From NCBI GenBank assembly GCA_900770265.1, contig CAAGJR010000235.1, positions 1-9,627 of the forward strand: 9,627 bases of DNA, given 5' to 3'. A program made the position numbers and the translations under genes. Source of the DNA: an uncultured Acidaminococcus sp. GTDB lineage: Bacteria > Bacillota > Negativicutes > Acidaminococcales > Acidaminococcaceae. Below, piece by piece: positions 1 through 6,168 of the stretch (position 1 is the first letter of the stretch; each line of letters starts with the position of its first letter). The notes under the pieces are model-generated. The model saw only the letters and a list, made by a program, of their open reading frames with translations, was not told the DNA's origin and ran no database searches.

Positions 1-834
1 AGCGTGGGCAGTGCCGTGGCGGCCATCGCCTACGTGGGCAAGATCTTCGCGCCCCTGGAGAGCATCGGTATGGAGATCCAGAGCATCCAGAGCGCCATGG
101 CGGGCATCCAGCACATCGGAGAATTTTTGGCGGAGCCGGAGGAAACCCTGAAGGCAGCGGAAGCACCCCTGGAAAAAACAGAACCTGCGGCTGTGGTCTT
201 CGACCAAGTGACGTTCGGGTATGAGCCGGACCATCCCATTTTACGGGACTTCTCCTTTACCCTGCAGCCCGGGGAACAGGCCATCCTCATGGGGCCCAGC
301 GGCAGCGGCAAGAGCACCCTCTTCAAACTGCTGCTGGGGCTGTATGCCCCGGACAAAGGCCGGGTGACCCTGGAGGGCTGGCAGGCGGGGACCATTCCGG
401 AAACAGAAAAACGGGCCCTGTACGGCTGCGTGGAGCAGGAATTCTCCCCGGTGCCGGGCACGGTGCAGGACCAGGTGACCCTGTTCGACGAGACACTGAC
501 GCAGGAACAGGTGGAACGGTCCCTGGAACTGGTGCAGCTGAAACAGACGGTGGACCAGCTGCCCCAGGGGCTTGCGACCCCCATGCAGGACGGATTGTTC
601 AGCCAGGGGGAACTGCAGCTGCTGTCCATTGCCCGGGCCATCGTGAAGGAGCCGAAGCTGCTGCTGTTGGATGAAATCACGGCCAACCTGGACAGCCATA
701 CGGAAGAACTGATCCTGCAGGCCCTGGAGCGGGCCAGCCGCGGCCGTACGGTGCTCAGCATCTCCCACCGGTTCTCAAAGGCCCTGGCCGGGCAGCGGAT
801 CATTGAGATCGGGACTGGAAAAAGTGCAGAGTGA
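1..834 (+). CDS. ABC exporter, C-terminal part (end of membrane domain plus ATPase domain), 5' truncated by window
   Basis: The frame is open from base 1, so the true start lies outside the window; 277 residues are visible. Residues 1 to about 50 resemble the last membrane helix and coupling region of a type-1 ABC exporter (PLESIGMEIQSIQSAMAGIQHIGEFL). The rest is a complete nucleotide-binding domain: Walker A GPSGSGKST (292-318), Q-loop Gln near residue 146, Walker B KLLLLDE with the catalytic Glu (655-675), D-loop NLDS, and switch His in SISHR (codon 766-768). The signature motif is FSQGE (598-612), a departure from LSGGQ although SQG is kept. It probably hydrolyses ATP to export a substrate from the cytoplasm; the substrate cannot be read from this fragment. 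Such half-transporters often work with a second half encoded next door, which would be upstream and out of view. Element 1 follows eight bases after the stop. Confidence 0.9.
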   Translation, partial: SVGSAVAAIAYVGKIFAPLESIGMEIQSIQSAMAGIQHIGEFLAEPEETLKAAEAPLEKTEPAAVVFDQVTFGYEPDHPILRDFSFTLQPGEQAILMGPSGSGKSTLFKLLLGLYAPDKGRVTLEGWQAGTIPETEKRALYGCVEQEFSPVPGTVQDQVTLFDETLTQEQVERSLELVQLKQTVDQLPQGLATPMQDGLFSQGELQLLSIARAIVKEPKLLLLDEITANLDSHTEELILQALERASRGRTVLSISHRFSKALAGQRIIEIGTGKSAE

Positions 835-841
835 AGTTTTG

Positions 842-954
842 TGTCCCCCTGAAAGGGGGAAAGGACCCGCTTGGCGGGTAGGGGGTCTTACACCTGATGT
901 GCGACCCCTCCACCAGCCATTCGGCTGGTCCTCCTCCCCTTTCAGGGGAGGACA
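842..954. repeat. Palindromic element 1 (two inverted, hairpin-bearing arms)
   Basis: Starts with TGTCC and ends with its complement GGACA. Each arm contains two hairpins of its own: an outer one (CCCCCTGAAAGGGGG on the left, CCCCTTTCAGGGG on the right) and an inner one (CCCGCTTGGCGGG on the left, CCAGCCATTCGGCTGG on the right). The arms meet through GGGGGTC / GACCCC around a centre of about 15 bases. It is the shortest member of the three-element family in this window. A short ACAAG/CTTGT stem (952-967) followed by a T run (967-972) overlaps its right end and might act as a weak terminator for the ABC gene. No coding potential is credible here. Confidence 0.8.
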
Positions 955-994
955 AGGATTCACTTGTTTTTTCATTTCTTCCTCATCACCCTTG

Positions 995-1003
995 TGCTAT
1001 ACT
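995..1003 (+). promoter_or_regulatory. Extended -10 promoter for the mscS-like operon
   Basis: TGCTATACT contains the TGn extension and a TATACT hexamer (998-1003), predicting a start near 1010 and a leader of about 37 nt. The -35 region is poor (TTTCTT, 975-980, 17-nt spacer), as is common for extended -10 promoters. It lies just downstream of element 1 in an AT-rich stretch. Confidence 0.55.
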
Positions 1004-1046
1004 ATATGCCAGTTGTATACTTTTCAGATAAGGAGTATGTCGTATT

Positions 1047-2087
1047 ATGCCTAAGCATCCGTTAACCTGGGCCATGCTCATGGAAGAGTTCAAAAATGGG
1101 GGTCCTCACGTCCATTTCCTGGCCTTCATCCTGTTCAACATCATCGGCATCGTCATTTTGCACTACGTGTTCAAATGGCTGATCCGTCTGCTGACGAAAT
1201 ATACCCACGTGCGGAAGGATGACTGGGAAAGCACGTTTAAATTCATGCCGGTGCTGCTGGGGATGCAGCTGGGCATCAAGCTGACGAAGAACATCCTGAA
1301 TCTGCCGAAATTTGTACGGCACATCCTGAATGACCATTTCCACAGTTTGGTGATCTTCACGGTGACCCTGTTCATCGCCCATCTGACCTCTTCCTATCTG
1401 AAAAGCCGGCTGTCCCGCAGTGAGGAAAAATCTTCGTCCATGTCCATCCTGTCCACGGTGGTGGATATCGGAGTGTACATGGTGGGATTCCTGTTCATCC
1501 TGAACTCCTACGGCATTTCCATTTCTCCGCTGCTCACCGCTCTGGGCGCCGGCGGTTTGGCTTCCGCCCTGGCTCTGCAGGACACGTTGGCCAACCTGTT
1601 CAGCGGCATCACCACCATCTTCTCCAAACAGGTGCGGATGGGGGACTACATCAAACTGGCCAGCGGGGAAGCCGGGCGTGTGGTGGACATGAACTGGCGG
1701 AACACCACCATCCGGACGGCCACCGGGAACATGATCATCGTGCCCAACAAGAACATCGCGTCCTCCAACGTGATGAACTATGAACAGCCTCTGGCCGAGT
1801 GCACCATCACCATTCCCATCACCATTACGTATGACAACGACCTGCAGAAGGTGGAACAGGTGACGCTGGACGTGGCCCGGCATATCCTGAAGCGCAGCGA
1901 ATACGGGGTCAGCGGGTTCGAACCCCTGGTGCGGTATGACCAGCTGGGGGATTACGGCATCCGGTTCCAGGTGGTGCTGCGGATCCGGAACATCCTGGAC
2001 GAAGCGGTGCTGAAGCATCAGTTCATCAAGGCGGTGTTCAACCGGTATCACGAGGAAAATATCCAGCTGCTGGTGCGGCACGATTGA
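1047..2087 (+). CDS. MscS-family mechanosensitive ion channel
   Basis: A 346-residue inner-membrane protein; MscS-type channels open under membrane tension and release solutes on osmotic downshock. Hydrophobic segments lie at about residues 23-47, 64-80, 98-115 and 136-157. They are followed by the glycine/alanine-rich pore helix (PLLTALGAGGLASALALQ, 161-178, then DTLANLFSGI) that marks the family. The beta domain follows (VRMGDYIKL, then GRVVDMNWRNTTIRT and IIVPNKNI, about 196-237), then an alpha/beta C-terminal domain. At 346 residues it is longer than E. coli MscS (286) because of an extra N-terminal membrane segment, as in YnaI/YbdG-like or small-conductance paralogues. The start is supported by AAGGAG at 1030-1035. 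The next gene begins 25 nt after the stop, so co-transcription is likely. The gating threshold cannot be inferred. Confidence 0.92.
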   Translation: MPKHPLTWAMLMEEFKNGGPHVHFLAFILFNIIGIVILHYVFKWLIRLLTKYTHVRKDDWESTFKFMPVLLGMQLGIKLTKNILNLPKFVRHILNDHFHSLVIFTVTLFIAHLTSSYLKSRLSRSEEKSSSMSILSTVVDIGVYMVGFLFILNSYGISISPLLTALGAGGLASALALQDTLANLFSGITTIFSKQVRMGDYIKLASGEAGRVVDMNWRNTTIRTATGNMIIVPNKNIASSNVMNYEQPLAECTITIPITITYDNDLQKVEQVTLDVARHILKRSEYGVSGFEPLVRYDQLGDYGIRFQVVLRIRNILDEAVLKHQFIKAVFNRYHEENIQLLVRHD

Positions 2088-2112
2088 ACGAGTTTGATTT
2101 GAGGGGGAAACC

Positions 2113-3168
2113 ATGGGGATGAAACTGGGATTCATGGGGTCGGGGGCCATTATGCCCGTGGCTCTGGCGGCGGTGAGCCAGGTGCCGTCCTGGGAAAAGA
2201 CGGCCATCTGGGTCCGTCCCCACAGTGCCGGACGGGGTCAGGCCCTGGCCGAAAAATATGGCATCCAGAAGGTGTATACCGATCTGGATGCCTTTTTGGA
2301 GGACCCGGAGATCGAGACGGTGTACATCGCCCTCATCAATCCGGTCCACGCGTTCTATGCCCGCAAAGCCCTGCTCCACGGGAAAAATGTGCTGCTGGAA
2401 AAGCCGTTTACCACCAGCTATGCGGAGGCACAGGAACTGGCGGCCCTGGCCCGGGTGAAACGGCTGTACCTGCTGGAGACCATGCCGTTGTGGCATTGTC
2501 CCATCTTTGCCCGGGTGCAGGAGCTGGTGCCCACCCTGGGGAAGCTGCGGCTCATCCAGTGCAACTATTCCCAGTATTCCAGCCGGTATGACGCGTACCG
2601 GAAGGGAGAAGTGCTGCCGGCCTTCGACCCGGCGCTGTACGGAGGCGCTCTGTACGATCTGAACGTGTACAACCTGGACTTTGCCCTGGCTCTTTTGGGC
2701 CGTCCGGAGGCGGCCAGCTACCATGCCAACCGGGGCTGGAACGGGGTGGATACCTCCGGGGTGCTGGTGCTGGACTATCCCGGGTGCCGGGCGGAACTGA
2801 CGGCGGCCAAGGATTCGGACAGCCCAAGCTTTTTGCTGGTCCAGGGCGAAAAGGGCTGGCTGCGGGTGGAAGGAAAACCCATCCACATGGCCAGCGTCAC
2901 CTGGCAGTACACCCAGGGCCCGGACAAAGACCAGTTCACCACGGGGAAGGCAGACGAGAAAGGGCCGGAACTGCACACGGCCCACGCTCCCAAAGAAACC
3001 AACCGCATGGTCCCCGAATTCCGGGAATACGCCCGGATCATCGGAGGCGAATGGAGCGGCGAGGCCCAGGAGTGCCTGGAATGGTCGCTGGAGGAAGCAA
3101 GGATCCTGGAAACTGTCGCTGGCGACAGTTTCCGTCCATCGGCCAGAGACCAGAGACCAGAGACATAG
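2113..3168 (+). CDS. Gfo/Idh/MocA-family NAD(P)-dependent oxidoreductase
   Basis: 351 residues. The N-terminal Rossmann fold shows a glycine-rich turn (LGFMGSGAI, residues 5-13) and the family hallmark LLEKPFTTS with the presumed catalytic Lys97. The C-terminal alpha/beta domain includes GGALYDLNVYNLDFALALLG (177-196), the usual GGxLxD segment. Members oxidise or reduce sugars, inositols and related polyols or sugar derivatives with NAD(P); the substrate here is unknown. AGGGGG at 2102-2107 lies 5 nt before the chosen ATG; a second in-frame ATG at 2119 is also plausible with 11 nt spacing. It follows the channel gene by 25 nt. The last residues (about VAGDSFRPSARDQRPET) are encoded by a perfect palindrome (3108-3133) and three CCAGAGA heptamers (3143-3163), so the native C-terminus was probably replaced or extended by repeat DNA. 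Confidence 0.9.
   Translation: MGMKLGFMGSGAIMPVALAAVSQVPSWEKTAIWVRPHSAGRGQALAEKYGIQKVYTDLDAFLEDPEIETVYIALINPVHAFYARKALLHGKNVLLEKPFTTSYAEAQELAALARVKRLYLLETMPLWHCPIFARVQELVPTLGKLRLIQCNYSQYSSRYDAYRKGEVLPAFDPALYGGALYDLNVYNLDFALALLGRPEAASYHANRGWNGVDTSGVLVLDYPGCRAELTAAKDSDSPSFLLVQGEKGWLRVEGKPIHMASVTWQYTQGPDKDQFTTGKADEKGPELHTAHAPKETNRMVPEFREYARIIGGEWSGEAQECLEWSLEEARILETVAGDSFRPSARDQRPET
3108..3164 (+). repeat. Hairpin plus heptamer module, copy 1 (inside the 3' end of a gene)
   Basis: A perfect 12-bp inverted repeat with a 2-nt centre (3108-3119 with 3122-3133, core TGTCGC-TG-GCGACA) is followed by TCCATCGGC (3135-3143) and three exact tandem CCAGAGA heptamers (3143-3163). The stop codon of the oxidoreductase comes two bases after the array. 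Copy 2 lies 117 bp downstream with the same order of parts. Confidence 0.8.
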
Positions 3169-3191
3169 GGCGGCGTTAGACGCCCATAAGC

Positions 3192-3228
3192 AAAAAAGGA
3201 GCTGTGAAATAATGATTCACAGCTCCTT
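3192..3228 (-). terminator. Intrinsic terminator for the minus-strand TPR gene
   Basis: A perfect 13-bp stem (AAGGAGCTGTGAA at 3196-3208, TTCACAGCTCCTT at 3216-3228) with a 7-nt loop. The plus strand has six A residues just before it (3192-3197), so a minus-strand transcript would read stem followed by U6. On the plus strand it is followed only by AAATTT, a weak U run. It therefore best serves the minus-strand gene, whose stop lies about 100 bases away. Confidence 0.75.
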
Positions 3229-3234
3229 AAATTT

Positions 3235-3287
3235 GCCAGCGTGAGCTGGCTTCCATCGGCTAGTGACTAGTGACCAGTGACTAGTGA
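3235..3287 (+). repeat. Hairpin plus heptamer module, copy 2
   Basis: A small hairpin GCCAGC-GTGA-GCTGGC (3235-3250), then TCCATCGGC (3252-3260), then four heptamers CTAGTGA, CTAGTGA, CCAGTGA, CTAGTGA (3260-3287). Bases 3252-3281 align without gaps to 3135-3164 of copy 1, differing at five positions (C/T at two heptamer starts, A/T in each of the three heptamers). Confidence 0.75.
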
Positions 3288-3288
3288 C

Positions 3289-3326
3289 GGGGTGTGAAAA
3301 AGCATTTTTTTCACACCCCCTTTTTT
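3289..3326 (+). terminator. Intrinsic terminator for the mscS-like/oxidoreductase operon
   Basis: A perfect 13-bp stem (GGGGTGTGAAAAA at 3289-3301, TTTTTCACACCCC at 3307-3319) with a 5-nt loop GCATT, then one C and T6 (3321-3326). The T run overlaps the stop codon (3325-3327, complement) of the convergent TPR gene. On the minus strand no T run follows the stem, so it acts on plus-strand transcripts. Confidence 0.8.
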
Positions 3327-4347
3327 AGAACCCCAGCTGCTTCTTCAGCGCTTCCATGTCTTCTTCGCTCAGGAACGGGTGGAGGATATCCAGGTAATAC
3401 TGGGCATCTTCGTCATGTCCCTGGCTGTGCAGGTACTGGGCGTTGCCGGCGGCAATCCGCAGCATGTCCATATTGGGCCCCAGGGGCAGCTTGTATTTTT
3501 CCGCAAAGGCCTTCAGCTGCTCATGGGTGGGAGGCACGGGCTTCTTGCCCAGCTTCTGTTCGATGGCCTTCAGGGCATCGTCCATTTCCACCCGGGGCTC
3601 TCCGTAGTTCAGGCTCAGGAAGTAGGCGTTGGCCGAGCCTTCGTAGTCGTCCTTCAGGAACAGGTACAGGCCGATGTTCTGGTAGCCGGTGGCCAGGTCT
3701 TCCGGATGGCAGGCCAGGCGCAGGATTTCCAGGGTGGTCTGGTAGAAGTCTTCCGGTTTGGAGTCTGCCAGCTGGAACTTGGCCAGGACGATCAGTACGG
3801 GCACGCTGGCCGGGTCCCACTGCCGGGCCTTTTCCAGGTATTTGCCGGCTTTTTTCAGGTTGTTCCGGCTCAGTTCGATGCTGCCCAGCAGCAGGTACAC
3901 TGCGTGGAAGGGGAACGGAGCCTGCTGCAGTTTCTTGCCCTTCTGGGCAAAATAGAAATCGTACAGGCTCATTTCCATGGGTTCGGCGAAGGTACGAACA
4001 TCCGTCTCTTCATCGGACCGGTACAGGCTGGAGTTTTCGGCGTCCGCCTTCATGGGTTCCAGCAGGGCAATGGCTTTTTCGTATTCTTTTTTCTGCTGGA
4101 GCTCATTGGCTTCGTGCAGCTTGTTCTGGAAATCGGCAAAGGCCTTGCTGAACATGTCGGCAAAGTGCTGGCGGCTTTCCTCGGGCATGAGCTTGTACAG
4201 CAGTTCGCCGCAGGCTTTGGCGATTTCCTTGTGCAGCGGGTGGTCCCGGTACAGGGTCATGCACTTGTTCAAGTAATCGATGTCCTTCCGGTTGTCGCCG
4301 GAAAGACCATCGGTGATGGATTTGATGATGGTTTGCAAGTCTTCCAT
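3325..4347 (-). CDS. TPR-like repeat protein of unknown function
   Basis: 340 residues, helical and rich in Leu, Ala, Lys and Glu, with no signal peptide or membrane segment, so probably cytoplasmic. Several stretches have the two-helix pattern of tetratricopeptide repeats: about residues 73-100 (LHEANELQQKKEYEKAIALL), 148-180 (YLLLGSIELSRNNLKKAGKYLEKA, ending at DP), 219-250 (GYQNIGLYLFLKDDYEGSANAY) and 298-325. TPR folds usually hold other proteins, but no enzymatic motif or recognisable partner is visible, so no function is assigned. GGAGG (complement of 4355-4359) lies 7 nt before the ATG and a TATAAT hexamer lies further upstream. The gene is transcribed alone, convergent with the oxidoreductase operon and divergent from the NUDIX-fusion operon. 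Confidence 0.82.
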   Translation of the reverse strand: MEDLQTIIKSITDGLSGDNRKDIDYLNKCMTLYRDHPLHKEIAKACGELLYKLMPEESRQHFADMFSKAFADFQNKLHEANELQQKKEYEKAIALLEPMKADAENSSLYRSDEETDVRTFAEPMEMSLYDFYFAQKGKKLQQAPFPFHAVYLLLGSIELSRNNLKKAGKYLEKARQWDPASVPVLIVLAKFQLADSKPEDFYQTTLEILRLACHPEDLATGYQNIGLYLFLKDDYEGSANAYFLSLNYGEPRVEMDDALKAIEQKLGKKPVPPTHEQLKAFAEKYKLPLGPNMDMLRIAAGNAQYLHSQGHDEDAQYYLDILHPFLSEEDMEALKKQLGF

Positions 4348-4379
4348 TGTGATTCCTCCGATTCTGGTCGTATGGGTCT

Positions 4380-4385
4380 ATTATA
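4380..4385 (-). promoter_or_regulatory. Promoter -10 of the TPR gene
   Basis: Read on the minus strand the hexamer is a perfect TATAAT, 32 bases upstream of the start codon. The predicted start of transcription is near 4373, giving a leader of about 26 nt that includes the GGAGG ribosome site. The best -35 (TGTACT, 17-nt spacer) matches the consensus at only three of six positions. Confidence 0.6.
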
Positions 4386-4416
4386 CCGGATTCTGCGTGC
4401 AGAGTACAGTGAAACA

Positions 4417-4701
4417 AAGTGACTAGTGGGTAGTGATTAGTGGTTAGTGAGTGGAACCCACCACCATTGCGCCCGGGCGCAACGGTCCCCCGCCCTTGGA
4501 AAGGGCGGAGAATCGTTCCCCGGAGTGCTGCGTTTCTTGTCGTTTGTATACCCAGGTCGATGGCAATATTTCAACTGACAATTCGACAAGTAACGTCAAA
4601 CAGCCGATAACAAGGATATCCGCCCTTTCCAAGGGCGGGGGACCAGCCGTCAGGCTGGTGGTGGGTTTTCTACCCACTATCCACCAGCCACTGATCACTT
4701 T
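4417..4701. repeat. Palindromic element 2, MITE-like, with heptamer arrays at both ends
   Basis: Outside to inside: five TAGTGAN-like heptamers (4417-4451), a left arm (about 4455-4509), a spacer of 109 bases (4510-4618), a right arm (4619-4669) and degenerate heptamers in inverted orientation (about 4671-4701). Bases 4485-4509 and 4619-4643 are a perfect 25-bp inverted repeat. The inner hairpins differ: TTGCGCCCGGGCGCAA on the left and CCAGCCGTCAGGCTGG on the right. The spacer holds a CTTGTCG/CGACAAG pair and no credible gene; short reading frames crossing the element on both strands are translations of the repeat. No transposase is present. With the two flanking promoters this accounts for the 432-base gap between genes. 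Confidence 0.8.
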
Positions 4702-4734
4702 CTCTTCACTCTTCCCTCTGCACTGAATATGCCG

Positions 4735-4740
4735 TATAAT
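4735..4740 (+). promoter_or_regulatory. Promoter -10 of the NUDIX-fusion/regulator operon
   Basis: A perfect TATAAT with a poor -35 (TTCCCT, 4712-4717, 17-nt spacer). The predicted transcription start is near 4747. This places the in-frame ATG at 4729 upstream of the transcript and supports the downstream ATG at 4780 as the real start. No FNR-like box is seen at the -41.5 position here. Confidence 0.6.
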
Positions 4741-4779
4741 GAACTACATAGCTATACATTTGAGAAAGAGGCGCAGAGC

Positions 4780-6168
4780 ATGGAATACTGGGATATTTAT
4801 GATGTGAACAAACAGGTGACCGGACGGAAAATGAAGCACAACGACTGGCACATGCAGCCGGGGGACTACCATTTGACGGTGCTGGCCCTGGTGTGCGACG
4901 AAACGGGCCGGATCCTGATCACCCAGCGGAAGGCCGACAAGGAGTGGGCGGCCCTGAAATGGGAGATCCCCGGGGGCGGCGTCCGGGCCGGGGAAACGTC
5001 TCAGCAGGCCGTGCTGCGGGAAGTGGCCGAGGAAACGGGGCTGCACTTCACAGCGGACCAGGCCCAACTGATCCACACGTACCGCAGCGACAGCCCGGCG
5101 GAACAGAACAACTACTTTGTGGATATCTACCGGTTCCAGGCGCCCTTTACGGAAAAGGATGTGACCATCCAGGCGGACGAAGTGGAAAGCTTCAAGCTGG
5201 CCACGCCGGACGAAATCCGTGCCTTGGGCGCTCAGGACGACTTTCTGCATTTCCAGCGGCTGGAAAACCTGCTGCCGGGCGCCATCCGGAAAATCACCAT
5301 TGCCGGGGCGGGTACCATGGGCTATTCCATGGCGGACATCTTCGCCCAGCAGGGGTACGAGGTGACCCTGTGGAACCACCGCCAGCCCACTCTGGACAAG
5401 GCGAAGACGAAGATCTCTGCCGGGGCCGCGGATAAAATCACATATACCACCAGCATGGATGCCTTCAAAGACCGGGACCTGATCGTGGAGAGCATCGTGG
5501 AGGACCTGCCGGCCAAGCTGGCCTTCTATAAAGAGATGAGTTCGCTGACGGACGCCCATACCCTGATTGCCACCAATACGTCCGGTCTGTCCATCAACAA
5601 ACTGGCGGAGGCCGTCACCGGTCCGGATCGTTTTCTGGGCATGCACTGGTTCAATCCGCCCACGCTGATCCCTTTGATCGAGATCATCAAGAACGACCAC
5701 ACCCGGCCGGACGTGGCCAAAGCCATTTACGACCTCTCTCTGGCCATCGGCAAGAAACCGGTGGTGGTGGAACAGGATGTGCCCGGGTTCGCCGCCAACC
5801 GGATCCAGCTGGCCGTGCTGCGGGAGGCCCTGAGCCTGGTGCAGAAGGGCGTGGTCAGCGTGGAAGGCATCGATGCCGTCATGAAGTACGGCCTGGGCTT
5901 CCGCTGGGCCTGCCTGGGTCCCCTGGAGACCATCGATTTCGGAGGCCTGGATGTGTTCGAGCACATCAGCGAATACCTGATGCCCGACCTGGAGGATTCC
6001 CATGACGTACCGCCCCTGCTGGCGGAAAAGGTCAAGGCCGGCAACCTGGGCGTGAAGACCGGCGCCGGCTTCTATGATTACAGCGGCGACAGGGCCCAAA
6101 AGGCCACGGCAGCCAGGGACGAGAAATTCCGGGCGGTGTATGAAGCCCTGTACGGAGAAAAGAAATGA
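4780..6168 (+). CDS. Fusion of a NUDIX hydrolase domain and a 3-hydroxyacyl-CoA dehydrogenase
   Basis: 462 residues in two complete enzymes. Residues 1 to about 165 are a NUDIX hydrolase with a perfect GX5EX7REUXEEXGU box (G66 to L88, REVAEETGL); such domains cleave nucleoside diphosphates linked to another group. Residues 170 to about 455 are an NAD-dependent 3-hydroxyacyl-CoA dehydrogenase. It has a Rossmann turn GAGTMG (176-181) and residues matching the known catalytic set: Ser268 (NTSGL), His289 (GMHWFNPP), Glu301 (PLIEII) and Asn340 (PGFAANRI), plus the C-terminal GVKTGAGFYDY. Almost no linker separates them. The likely reaction is oxidation/reduction of a 3-hydroxyacyl-CoA, as in butyrate-type metabolism; HWFNPP instead of HFFNP leaves the chain length or acyl group open. 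The NUDIX substrate is unknown. Start: GAGG at 4768-4771, 8 nt before ATG 4780; the longer ATG 4729 precedes the predicted transcript. The stop overlaps the next start (ATGA). Confidence 0.88.
   Translation: MEYWDIYDVNKQVTGRKMKHNDWHMQPGDYHLTVLALVCDETGRILITQRKADKEWAALKWEIPGGGVRAGETSQQAVLREVAEETGLHFTADQAQLIHTYRSDSPAEQNNYFVDIYRFQAPFTEKDVTIQADEVESFKLATPDEIRALGAQDDFLHFQRLENLLPGAIRKITIAGAGTMGYSMADIFAQQGYEVTLWNHRQPTLDKAKTKISAGAADKITYTTSMDAFKDRDLIVESIVEDLPAKLAFYKEMSSLTDAHTLIATNTSGLSINKLAEAVTGPDRFLGMHWFNPPTLIPLIEIIKNDHTRPDVAKAIYDLSLAIGKKPVVVEQDVPGFAANRIQLAVLREALSLVQKGVVSVEGIDAVMKYGLGFRWACLGPLETIDFGGLDVFEHISEYLMPDLEDSHDVPPLLAEKVKAGNLGVKTGAGFYDYSGDRAQKATAARDEKFRAVYEALYGEKK

Noticed and set aside
803..1054. 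83-codon plus frame over element 1
   Set aside because: Begins inside the ABC gene and reads through the palindrome; composition is repeat translation.
1062..2207. 381-codon minus-strand open frame
   Set aside because: Antisense to the MscS-family gene; low-complexity His/Asp/Gln composition and no ribosome site.
3143..3287. Possible CRISPR array
   Set aside because: Repeat units are 7 bases with no spacers; these are simple tandem heptamers.
3379..4422. Plus-strand open frames of 347 and 285 codons over the TPR gene
   Set aside because: Both are shadows; the minus-strand frame has TPR-like periodicity, GGAGG, TATAAT and a terminator.
4444..4726. Small open frames of 84 and 91 codons on opposite strands in element 2
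   Set aside because: They translate the inverted repeat itself (PPPLERAE-like peptides at both ends) and lack a convincing ribosome site.
4729..4779. Upstream ATG giving 17 extra residues to the NUDIX fusion
   Set aside because: The TATAAT at 4735-4740 would lie inside the coding region and the predicted transcript starts after this ATG; ATG 4780 has GAGG at proper spacing.
4744..6099. 451-codon minus-strand open frame
   Set aside because: Antisense to the NUDIX/dehydrogenase fusion, whose catalytic motifs are intact; no recognisable motif in the reverse frame.
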